A program made the translations under genes and the position numbers. The notes under the pieces were generated by a model. The model did no database searches and had not been told where the DNA came from. It saw only the letters and a program-made list of their open reading frames with translations. Shown here piece by piece: positions 1 through 6,040 of a stretch of DNA of 6,426 nt (within the stretch, counting starts at the first letter, position 1; each line of letters opens with the position of its first letter). This DNA comes from Pseudomonadota bacterium (lineage in GTDB: Bacteria > Pseudomonadota > Gammaproteobacteria > Steroidobacterales > Steroidobacteraceae), in the NCBI GenBank assembly GCA_021838065.1, contig JAKCEJ010000176.1, positions 1 to 6,426 on the forward strand. The letters are read 5' to 3'.

Positions 1-1
1 C

Positions 2-910
2 ACCGCGCCGGCGAGGAAGGTGCTGGCGCTGCTGTACGTCGCAAGCACGGCCGACAATACGATTACCCCGTTCGATGCCGCGACACGCGCCCGAGGCCCG
101 TCCATCGCGGTCGGCGAGAATCCCGCAGCGATCGTGACCAGCGCACACGGCTCGCGGATTTACGTCGCCAACCAGGGCTCGAACACGGTGTCGGTCGTTG
201 ATGCCCGCACGGAGCGGATGATGGCCACCGTGCCGGTGGGAGCGGCACCCGATGCGCTTGCGCTCAGCCCCGGCGGGCACACGCTTTGGGTCGCCAATGG
301 CGGCGGCGACACCGCCGAGCCCGTCAACACCGCGACCCTCAAGCCGGGCAAGCCCGTCACGGTCGGGGCAGGTCCCGCCGGCTTTGCGTTCGCGCCGAAC
401 GGCCGCACGCTCTACGTGACCAACCAGGGCGGCAACAGCCTCAGCGCCATCGACACGAGCGCCGGCCGGGTGCGCAGCACATTCCCCGCGGGGGCGGGAC
501 CGATCGGGATCGCGATCGCGCCCGGCGGGAAAACGCTCTATGTAGCCGATACCCTCGCGCACGAAGTGCTGCCCATCGATGCCCTCTCCGGCAAGGCTGC
601 GGCACCCATCGCGACGGGTCTCTCACCCCGCCAGATCGCTCTCTCGCCGGACGGCAGACAGCTCTACGTGGCCAATGCCGCCGTCGACACGCTGAGCGTG
701 ATACACACCGCCGCCGGCTCGAGCGGCACGCCGATCGTAGTCGGCGGCGGACCGTTCGCAGTCGTCTTCAGCCGCAATGGACACAACGCCTACGCGATCG
801 ACAGCCAGACCGGGCGCTGCGCGGTGATCGATGCGGCCTCGGGCAAGCTGCTGGCGTCGGTGCCGGTCGCCCCGTTCCCGGTGGCGATCTCAGCGCCCTA
901 CGCGAACTGA
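2..910 (+). CDS. YVTN-type seven-bladed beta-propeller protein (5' end outside window)
   Basis: This is a repeat protein of the YVTN/NHL-like beta-propeller class, usually exported or surface-associated; its ligand or partner cannot be told from sequence. Seven blade signatures are visible: YVAS, YVAN, WVAN, YVTN, YVAD, YVAN and a diverged YAID. They begin at residues 6, 48, 90, 132, 174, 216 and 258, counted from the GTG at position 20, so they are spaced exactly 42 residues apart. Each blade also carries an SPxG- or APxG-like turn and, in most, a D-T/A-x-x-G strand end. Seven blades fit a closed propeller. The frame is open to the left edge, and the GTG at 20 has a purine-rich stretch only about 3 bases before it and sits directly on the first strand. 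The true start and any signal peptide therefore probably lie upstream. The stop is TGA at 908-910. An operon link to the downstream oxidoreductase is unlikely, given 230 structured bases between them. Confidence 0.85.
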   Translation, partial: TAPARKVLALLYVASTADNTITPFDAATRARGPSIAVGENPAAIVTSAHGSRIYVANQGSNTVSVVDARTERMMATVPVGAAPDALALSPGGHTLWVANGGGDTAEPVNTATLKPGKPVTVGAGPAGFAFAPNGRTLYVTNQGGNSLSAIDTSAGRVRSTFPAGAGPIGIAIAPGGKTLYVADTLAHEVLPIDALSGKAAAPIATGLSPRQIALSPDGRQLYVANAAVDTLSVIHTAAGSSGTPIVVGGGPFAVVFSRNGHNAYAIDSQTGRCAVIDAASGKLLASVPVAPFPVAISAPYAN

Positions 911-913
911 TCT

Positions 914-967
914 GCCCCGGCCAGGCGCCGATTCGCCTCTCCTGGCGCGGCCGCGGATACCCGGGGC
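914..967 (+). terminator. Nested inverted repeats after the propeller gene, possible terminator
   Basis: Three bases after the TGA, GCCCCGG (914-920) is perfectly complementary to CCGGGGC (961-967). Inside, CCAGG (921-925) pairs with CCTGG (941-945). An alternative inner hairpin is AGGCG (923-927) with CGCCT (934-938) around a 6-base loop. A NotI-like palindrome GCGGCCGC lies at 947-954. The position just after a stop codon suggests a transcription-ending or 3'-stabilising structure. No T-tract follows, so it is not a canonical intrinsic terminator. Confidence 0.4.
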
Positions 968-1000
968 CTGCGCCAGGTCTCTGTCGCGGCGTTGCCCGAG

Positions 1001-1060
1001 CATAAAGATGCCTTTTAGATATATAGATATCCATGTATTTGCATTTGTGGCATAGCTGAG
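1001..1060 (+). promoter_or_regulatory. AT-rich island, probable promoter/operator region of the soeABC operon
   Basis: This stretch has 20 G/C in 60 bases within otherwise very GC-rich DNA and lies 81-140 bases before the soeA start. It contains an 8-base tandem repeat with one mismatch, TAGATATA (1016-1023) and TAGATATC (1024-1031). A short inverted pair, ATGCC (1008-1012) and GGCAT (1049-1053), flanks most of it. No -35/-10 pair with good consensus and 16-18 base spacing stands out. The best weak pair is TTGTGG (1045-1050) with CACTAT (1068-1073) at 17 bases. A promoter in this island is inferred from composition and position, and the exact start site is not resolved. Confidence 0.5.
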
Positions 1061-1089
1061 TCGCCGGCACTATCCCTGCATTCGCGCAG

Positions 1090-1117
1090 CGGCCCGCCCC
1101 TTCAATACGGCGGGCCG
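1090..1117 (+). promoter_or_regulatory. Perfect 9-bp hairpin in the soeA leader
   Basis: CGGCCCGCC (1090-1098) is perfectly complementary to GGCGGGCCG (1109-1117) around a 10-base, less GC-rich loop (1099-1108). It ends 9 bases before the Shine-Dalgarno sequence of soeA. It could be an RNA leader hairpin affecting translation or mRNA stability, or a DNA operator with two half-sites. No T-tract follows, so it does not look like an attenuator terminator. The role is inferred only from position. Confidence 0.5.
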
Positions 1118-1126
1118 GCGCCTCAT

Positions 1127-1132
1127 GGAGAG
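1127..1132 (+). promoter_or_regulatory. Ribosome binding site that fixes the soeA GTG start
   Basis: GGAGAG lies 8 bases before the GTG at 1141, a good Shine-Dalgarno spacing. The alternative in-frame ATG at 1150 would be 17 bases away, so the GTG is preferred. The ATG at 1125 overlaps this site and is out of frame. Confidence 0.65.
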
Positions 1133-1140
1133 TTCCGCAC

Positions 1141-4017
1141 GTGACAGGCATGCCACCATCAGTCATCGAGGGAGTCGAGGCGCCGCGATCGGGTGACGCC
1201 GCCGGCACGGACAGCGAGTCGAGCCCTCCGGTCAGCTCCAAGTCGGTCGCCTACACGACCTGTTACATGTGCGCCTGCCGCTGCGGCATCAAGGTGCATC
1301 TCGAGAACGGCCGGCTGCGCTATATCGAAGGCAACCGCAATCACCCGATCAACCGCGGGGTGCTCTGTGCCAAGGGATCGGCAGGCATCATGACGGCGGT
1401 TTCGCCCGCGCGCCTGACAACGCCGCTGAAGCGCGTCGGGCCGCGCGGATCGGGCTCCTTCGAGGCCATCTCGTGGGACGAGGCAATGCGCATCGTGACC
1501 GAGCGGCTCGCGGCGATCCGCGCGAGCGACCCGAGCCGCCTCGCGCTGTTTACCGGCCGCGACCAGTCGCAGTCGCTCACGGGCCACTTCGCGCGCATGT
1601 TCGGCACGATCAATTACGCCGCCCACGGCGGATTCTGCTCGGTGAACATGGCCGCCGCGGGGCTCTATTCGGTGGGTGGGGCATTCTGGGAGTTCGGCGA
1701 GCCGGACTGGGAGTACGCGCAGCTGTTTCTGCTGTTCGGTGTGGCGGAAGACCACGATTCCAATCCCATCAAGCTCGGCCTCTCGCGCCTCAAGGCGCGC
1801 GGCGCGAAAATCGTCTCCTTCAATCCGGTACGCACCGGTTATTCGGCGATCGCCGACGAGTTCGTCGCGGTGACCCCGGGCACCGACGGGCTGCTGGTCT
1901 TCGCGCTCATTCACTGCCTGCTCGAGGCGGGCCGGATCGACACCGAGTTCCTCGTGCGTTACACCAACGCGCATCACCTGGTGATCGACGATGCCGGCGG
2001 CGCCGAGCACGGGCTCATCGCGCGCAATGCGCGGGGGGACGAGCTCGCCTTCGACCGCGCCACCGGGTCGCTCGCGAGCGCGAGCGCGACTGGCATCGAT
2101 CCGGCGCTGAGCGGCACGTTCGTCCTGCCCGACGGACGGCACGCTCGCCCCGCCTTCGCGCTGCTCGCCGAGCGCTATCTCGCCGCCGAGTACGCGCCAG
2201 AAGCGGTGGCCGAGCGCTGCGGCGTTGCCGCCGCGACCATCCGCCGCCTTGCCGATGAGATCGCCGAGGTGGCCTTCAATCAACCCGTGGTACTCGAGCA
2301 GCCCTGGACGGACGCCGCCGGCCGCCGCCACGCGCAGATGGTGGGCCGGCCGGTGGCGATCCACGCCATGCGCGGGATCTCCGCGCACTCGAACGGGTTC
2401 CATACGTGCCGGGCGATTCATGTGCTGCAGATGCTGCTCGGGGCAGTCGATACCCCGGGCTCCTGGCGCTACAAGTCACCGTACCCGAAGCCGATTCCCG
2501 CTGGCGTCCCGCCGGGGCGCGCGGCCGGCGCTCCCGGCGCACCGCTCACCGCCACGCCGCTCGGATGTCCGACCCGGCCGGAGGATCTGCTGGTCGACGC
2601 CCAGGGCGAGGCGCTGCGCCTCGACCGCGCCTTCTCCTGGGAGGCGCCTCTTGCGATTCACGGGCTGATGCACATGGTGATCGCCCGCGCCTTTGAGGCC
2701 GGGCCGCAGAAGATCGACACCCTCTTCTTCTTCATGTCGAACATGGCATGGAACTCCGCCATGAACCCCGGCGAGTCGATCCGCATGCTGAGCGCGACCG
2801 ACGAGCACGGCGAGTACCGCATCCCCTTCGTCGTCGTCGCCGACGCCTTCGCCTCCGAAACGGTCGCGTACGCCGATCTGGTGCTGCCGGACACGACCTA
2901 CCTCGAGCGCTACGACTGCATCTCGCTGCTTGACCGGCCGATCGGCTCGGCGCACGGCCCGGGCGATGCCATCCGCGTGCCGGTGCTCAAGCCCGGGCGC
3001 GACGTGCGGCCCTTCCAGGACGTGCTCATCGAGATCGCCGGCCGGCTCGGCCTGAAGGACTTCGCCGATGCGCAGGGGCAACCGCTCTACCACTCGTATG
3101 CCGATTACATCGTCCGTCACCAGCGCGCCGCAGGCATCGGGCCGCTGGCGGGCTTTCGCGGCGCGGACGGACACGCGATCGGCCGAGGCGAGCCGAATCC
3201 CGAGCAGCTGCGCCGTTACATCGAGAACGGCGGGTTCTGGGTCCACCATCTGCCCCCGGAACAGCTCTATTACAAGTTCGCCAACCAGGCCTACCTCGAG
3301 GGCGCGCGCGAGATGGGCTTCATCGGCTCGAGCGCGCCCATTGTGCTGCAGCTCTACAGCGAGCCGCTGCAGCGCTTTCGCCTGGCCGCCGAGGGGCATG
3401 GAGCGCACGTTCCCCCGCAGCGGCTGCGCGAGAGGGTGCGCCGCTACTTCGATCCACTGCCCATCTGGTACACGCCGCTCGAGCAGGCCGCGAGCCACGA
3501 CGGGCGCTACCCGCTGCACGCCATCACGCAGCGCCCCATGGCGATGTATCACTCCTGGGGCTCGCACAATGCGTGGCTGCGCCAGATCCTGCCCGAGAAC
3601 CGCATCTATCTGCACCGCGAGCTCGCCGCCGAGCTCGGCATCGAGGATGAGGATTGGGTGTGGGTCGAGTCGCGCAACGGGCGCCTCAAGGCGCGCGCGC
3701 GCACCATGAGCGGCGTCAACCGCAACACCGTGTGGACCTGGAACGCGATCGGCAAGCGCGCCGGCGCCTGGGGCCTCCAGCGTGAGGCGCCGGAGTTCCG
3801 CCGCGGCTTCCTGCTGAATCACGTGATCTCGGAGTTTCTGCCGGATGAGCGCGGCGAGGCTGCGCACTCGAACTCCGATCCGGTGACCGGCCAGGCGGCC
3901 TGGTTCGATCTGACCGTGCGCCTCGAGCGCTGCGCGCCCGGCACGCCCGATGAGACCGTGCCGCGCCTCGGGGCCAATCCCCTGAGGATCAAGCGGCCCG
4001 CCGAGAGCGCCGCATGA
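1141..4017 (+). CDS. soeA: Molybdopterin oxidoreductase, catalytic subunit SoeA of sulfite:quinone oxidoreductase
   Basis: This 958-residue DMSO-reductase-superfamily protein is predicted to oxidise sulfite to sulfate at a bis-MGD molybdenum centre. The N-terminal [4Fe-4S] motif is Cys41, Cys44, Cys48 and Cys76 (C-x2-C-x3-C-x27-C), with an extra Cys46 inside it. The molybdopterin domain spans roughly residues 90-700. Cys166 (GGFCSV) is the likely Mo ligand, as in the PsrA/PhsA/ArrA-like branch, and unlike the Ser of DmsA. The C-terminal cofactor-binding domain covers about 789-930, with HSWGSHN near its start and SDPVTGQ at about 912-918. The first 36 residues are polar and Ser/Pro-rich, with no twin-arginine or hydrophobic segment, so the enzyme should stay in the cytoplasm. 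That, the length and the DmsC-type anchor favour SoeA over Tat-exported thiosulfate, polysulfide, tetrathionate or DMSO reductases. The stop overlaps soeB by 4 bases. Family assignment is strong; the substrate is inferred. Confidence 0.82.
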   Translation: MTGMPPSVIEGVEAPRSGDAAGTDSESSPPVSSKSVAYTTCYMCACRCGIKVHLENGRLRYIEGNRNHPINRGVLCAKGSAGIMTAVSPARLTTPLKRVGPRGSGSFEAISWDEAMRIVTERLAAIRASDPSRLALFTGRDQSQSLTGHFARMFGTINYAAHGGFCSVNMAAAGLYSVGGAFWEFGEPDWEYAQLFLLFGVAEDHDSNPIKLGLSRLKARGAKIVSFNPVRTGYSAIADEFVAVTPGTDGLLVFALIHCLLEAGRIDTEFLVRYTNAHHLVIDDAGGAEHGLIARNARGDELAFDRATGSLASASATGIDPALSGTFVLPDGRHARPAFALLAERYLAAEYAPEAVAERCGVAAATIRRLADEIAEVAFNQPVVLEQPWTDAAGRRHAQMVGRPVAIHAMRGISAHSNGFHTCRAIHVLQMLLGAVDTPGSWRYKSPYPKPIPAGVPPGRAAGAPGAPLTATPLGCPTRPEDLLVDAQGEALRLDRAFSWEAPLAIHGLMHMVIARAFEAGPQKIDTLFFFMSNMAWNSAMNPGESIRMLSATDEHGEYRIPFVVVADAFASETVAYADLVLPDTTYLERYDCISLLDRPIGSAHGPGDAIRVPVLKPGRDVRPFQDVLIEIAGRLGLKDFADAQGQPLYHSYADYIVRHQRAAGIGPLAGFRGADGHAIGRGEPNPEQLRRYIENGGFWVHHLPPEQLYYKFANQAYLEGAREMGFIGSSAPIVLQLYSEPLQRFRLAAEGHGAHVPPQRLRERVRRYFDPLPIWYTPLEQAASHDGRYPLHAITQRPMAMYHSWGSHNAWLRQILPENRIYLHRELAAELGIEDEDWVWVESRNGRLKARARTMSGVNRNTVWTWNAIGKRAGAWGLQREAPEFRRGFLLNHVISEFLPDERGEAAHSNSDPVTGQAAWFDLTVRLERCAPGTPDETVPRLGANPLRIKRPAESAA

Positions 4018-4754
4018 CGATGTTGCCGCAGCGCGGGCCCGAGGCCCGCAAGATGGGCCTGGTGATCGACCTCGATACCTGTGTCGGCTGCCATGCGTGC
4101 GCGGTCAACTGCAAGGAATGGAACACCGGCGGCGAGGCGGGGATCCTCCCGGACTACGATCAGTACGGCGAGAAACCCGACGGTGTCTGGTTCAACCGCA
4201 TCCACTCGTACGAGACCGAAGCGGACGGCTGCTCGCGCACAGTGAACTTCCCGCGCTCGTGTCTGCACTGCGAGAACCCGCTGTGCGTGACGGTCTGCCC
4301 CACGGGGGCCTCCTTCAAGCGCGCCGAGGACGGCATCGTCCTCGTCGACGCCGACCTGTGCATCGGCTGCAAGCTGTGCTCGTGGGCCTGTCCCTACGGC
4401 GCGCGCGAGTTCGACGAGCACAGCGGCGTGATGCGCAAGTGCACCCTGTGCATCGACCGCATCTACAACGAGAGCCTGCCCGAGGTGGAGCGCGAGCCGG
4501 CGTGTGTCGCGACCTGTCCGGCCAAGGCGCGTCATTTCGGCGATCTCGCCGATCCGGACAGCAACGTCTCGAAGCTCGTCGCCGAGCGCGGCGGCACCGA
4601 TCTGCTCCCGGAGCTCGGCTATCGGCCGACCAACAAGTACCTGCCGCCGCGGCGGGCGCAGATCCAGACCGCGCCGCGCGAGGCGAGCGGCGCGACCGGC
4701 CAGGGCATCGGCGGGGCGCTGCTCAGACTGCTCGACAAGGCGCTCAGCCGGTGA
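4014..4754 (+). CDS. soeB: Four-[4Fe-4S] electron transfer subunit SoeB
   Basis: This 246-residue ferredoxin-like subunit of the DmsB/NrfC/PsrB family carries electrons from the molybdenum subunit to the membrane anchor. Four complete cysteine groups are visible: 23/26/29/33, 83/86/91/95, 116/119/122/126 and 143/146/164/168. All sixteen ligands are cysteine, so four [4Fe-4S] clusters are expected; there is no Trp substitution as in the [3Fe-4S] site of NarH. There is no signal peptide, consistent with a cytoplasmic complex. The ATG overlaps the soeA stop as ATGA, with GAGAG at 4003-4007 six bases upstream, suggesting translational coupling. A second in-frame ATG at 4020 would remove only two residues. 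After the last cluster comes a tail (about 205-246) with KYLPPRR and a final short helix rich in Leu, Lys and Arg, which might touch the membrane or the anchor; that is inference. The size matches the family. Confidence 0.88.
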   Translation: MTMLPQRGPEARKMGLVIDLDTCVGCHACAVNCKEWNTGGEAGILPDYDQYGEKPDGVWFNRIHSYETEADGCSRTVNFPRSCLHCENPLCVTVCPTGASFKRAEDGIVLVDADLCIGCKLCSWACPYGAREFDEHSGVMRKCTLCIDRIYNESLPEVEREPACVATCPAKARHFGDLADPDSNVSKLVAERGGTDLLPELGYRPTNKYLPPRRAQIQTAPREASGATGQGIGGALLRLLDKALSR

Positions 4755-5686
4755 AGCCCGCCGCCTCGGTTCTGCTGCTGACGACGCTGACCGGCTTCGC
4801 CTACGGGCTGCTCACGTGGCTCGGGCTGTACGTGGCGGTGGGCGCGCCGCCTGCAGCCCGGCTGCTCGTGCTCGCCGGCGTCGGCGTCGGTGTGATTCTC
4901 GCCACCCTCGGACTGATTGCCTCGATGCTGCACCTCGGGCGCAAGGAGCGGGCGTGGCGGGCGTTCAGCCAGTGGCGCTCCTCCTGGCTCTCGCGCGAGG
5001 GGGTCGCTGCGGTGCTCACGTACCCCATCGCCCTGGCGTTCGCCTGGGCGGAGTACCGCGCCCCCGGATCATCGGCGGCGCGCTCACTCGGGGTGGTCGT
5101 GGCGCTTGCCTCGCTCGGCACGGTGTACTGCACCGCGATGATCTACGCGAGTCTGAAGCCCATCCGCCAGTGGCACAACCGGCATACCGCCCCGGACTAT
5201 CTGATCTACGCGCTCTTCTCCGGCGCGACGCTGTTCGCGCTCCTGCATACCCTCGCCTTTGGCACCGCCGCGCTGGCGGCCAGCCTCGCCGCGCTCGGGG
5301 CGCTGTGCGCGCTCATCGCCAAGCTCGCCTACTGGCGCCACGTGGATGCGCAGAGTCCGATTGCGACGCTCGCCAGCGCGATCGGGTTGCCCAAGGACAC
5401 CCCGGCACGGCCGCTCGATGCGCCGCATTTCACCGAGAATTTCATTCTGCGGGAGATGGGCTTCCAGATCGCGCGTCGCCACGCCGCGAAGTTGCGCCGC
5501 ATCGCGCTCGTCGTGGGATTCTCACTGCCGCTCATCTTCAGCCTCCTCGCCCGGCTCGGCACTTTCCCGCTGGCGAGCAGCGCGCTCGCCGTAGCCTGCG
5601 CCGCGCTCGGCCTGCTCACCGAGCGTTGGCTCTTCTTCGCCCAGGCGACGCACGTCTCCGCGCTCTACTACGGCCGCACGATCTAA
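4751..5686 (+). CDS. soeC: DmsC-type membrane anchor and quinone-reactive subunit SoeC
   Basis: This 311-residue integral membrane protein of the DmsC family should bind quinone and hold the A and B subunits at the inner membrane. About eight hydrophobic segments can be drawn, near residues 7-30, 38-60, 84-101, 111-133, 149-170, 173-193, 251-269 and 274-297. Family-like motifs are LHLGR at 60-64 with His61, SWLSREG at 78-84, KPIRQWHN at 136-143, FILREMGFQ at 231-239 and ERWLFFAQ at 291-298. The last two are typical of DMSO reductase anchors and differ from the NrfD/PsrC type. The GTG at 4751 overlaps the soeB stop as GTGA, with AAGG at 4737-4740 ten bases upstream, so I chose it over longer in-frame extensions that run through soeB. 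The length agrees with known DmsC-like anchors. The stop is TAA at 5684-5686. It is the last gene of the operon. Confidence 0.85.
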   Translation: MKPAASVLLLTTLTGFAYGLLTWLGLYVAVGAPPAARLLVLAGVGVGVILATLGLIASMLHLGRKERAWRAFSQWRSSWLSREGVAAVLTYPIALAFAWAEYRAPGSSAARSLGVVVALASLGTVYCTAMIYASLKPIRQWHNRHTAPDYLIYALFSGATLFALLHTLAFGTAALAASLAALGALCALIAKLAYWRHVDAQSPIATLASAIGLPKDTPARPLDAPHFTENFILREMGFQIARRHAAKLRRIALVVGFSLPLIFSLLARLGTFPLASSALAVACAALGLLTERWLFFAQATHVSALYYGRTI

Positions 5687-5730
5687 TCCGGCACCCGAGG
5701 GCACCGCGGCTTGCGTTGATTCCGACGGCA

Positions 5731-5760
5731 CCGGCGGCGGTTTCGAGCCGCTCGGGCCGG
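5731..5760 (+). terminator. Imperfect hairpin downstream of soeC
   Basis: CCGGC (5731-5735) pairs with GCCGG (5756-5760), and GCGG (5737-5740) pairs with CCGC (5748-5751), with an asymmetric internal loop and a 7-base end loop. It begins 45 bases after the soeC stop and has no T-tract. It may contribute to ending or stabilising the soe transcript. Such structures arise easily in GC-rich DNA, so confidence is low. Confidence 0.25.
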
Positions 5761-5800
5761 CCGCATTCGCATACCGGCAGGTGCTCCAGTGGCGCGGCGG

Positions 5801-5820
5801 CTGGGCGCTGAGCGCCCCAG
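5801..5820 (+). terminator. Strong compact hairpin between soeC and the MFS gene
   Basis: GGGCGC (5803-5808) pairs with GCGCCC (5812-5817) around a TGA loop. After one bulged C at 5818 the stem continues with CT (5801-5802) and AG (5819-5820). It lies six bases before the proposed -35 box of the next gene. It could terminate soe transcription, although no T-run follows. An alternative pairing of GTGC (5781-5784) with GCAC (5821-5824) and GGCGC (5791-5795) with GCGCC (5812-5816) would compete with it. Confidence 0.4.
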
Positions 5821-5826
5821 GCACGG

Positions 5827-5856
5827 TTGCGGTTGACGCGTCGAGGCGCCTAGAAT
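5827..5856 (+). promoter_or_regulatory. Candidate sigma70-type promoter for the MFS transporter gene
   Basis: A good -10 box, TAGAAT (5851-5856, five of six consensus bases), is preceded by TTGCGG (5827-5832) as a weak -35 with an 18-base spacer. Transcription would begin near 5863 and give a leader of about 180 bases. A nearby TTGACG (5833-5838) looks better as a -35 but is only 12 bases from the -10 box. Confidence 0.5.
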
Positions 5857-5862
5857 GCCGCG

Positions 5863-6030
5863 ACCGAGGCCATGGCAAACAATTAGATCGAACTTCGCCC
5901 CATGCACCGCCCATGAGTCCCGCTGTTGACTGAATCCGTTTCGCTGAACGCCGCCTGGGGCGTGGCGTTTGGCAACCGATCAGGTTCGGCTGCATCACCG
6001 CGCAGCCGTTGCGCGCTGGCCGGCCATTGC
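5863..6030 (+). other. Long leader region of the MFS gene with a hairpin and a palindrome
   Basis: With the preceding sites this completes the 354-base stretch without a convincing gene (5687-6040). It holds a perfect 7-bp hairpin, CGGCTGC (5987-5993) with GCAGCCG (6002-6008), around an 8-base loop. It also holds a perfect 10-base palindrome, TGGCCGGCCA (6017-6026), ending four bases before the Shine-Dalgarno sequence. Only very short ORFs start here, for example a 4-codon one at 5872. I recognise no known riboswitch motif or RNA gene. Confidence 0.4.
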
Positions 6031-6035
6031 GGAGG
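6031..6035 (+). promoter_or_regulatory. Strong ribosome binding site of the MFS gene
   Basis: GGAGG, in the run GGAGGGG (6031-6037), lies 5 bases before the ATG at 6041. It is a near-ideal Shine-Dalgarno sequence and fixes this start. Confidence 0.8.
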
Positions 6036-6040
6036 GGACC

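Noticed and set aside
286..1005. Overlapping + strand ORF inside and past the propeller gene
   Set aside because: It is an out-of-frame Arg-rich shadow. The propeller frame has seven regular repeats.
1045..1065. Possible sigma54 (-24/-12) site around TGGCAT
   Set aside because: The required GC dinucleotide at the correct spacing from GG is missing.
1159..2421. Long antisense ORF of about 420 codons opposite soeA
   Set aside because: It lies entirely within soeA, which has clear family motifs. Long open frames on the opposite strand are common in GC-rich coding DNA, and its translation is Arg/Ala/Gly-rich with no recognisable domain.
2476..3867. Second long antisense ORF of about 463 codons opposite soeA
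   Set aside because: Same reason: a composition-driven shadow frame with no recognisable motif.
4097..4750. In-frame upstream extension of soeC across soeB
   Set aside because: It would be an Arg-rich shadow of soeB. The GTG at 4751 with its ribosome binding site gives the normal DmsC-type length and N-terminal membrane helix.
5833..5856. TTGACG plus TAGAAT as a promoter
   Set aside because: The spacer is only 12 bases, too short for sigma70. TTGCGG at 5827 with 18 bases fits better.
5872..5886. Four-codon ORF (MANN) in the MFS leader, and other tiny ORFs near 5902-5933
   Set aside because: Too short, with the GAGG only 2 bases before the ATG. No run of regulatory codons suggests a leader peptide.
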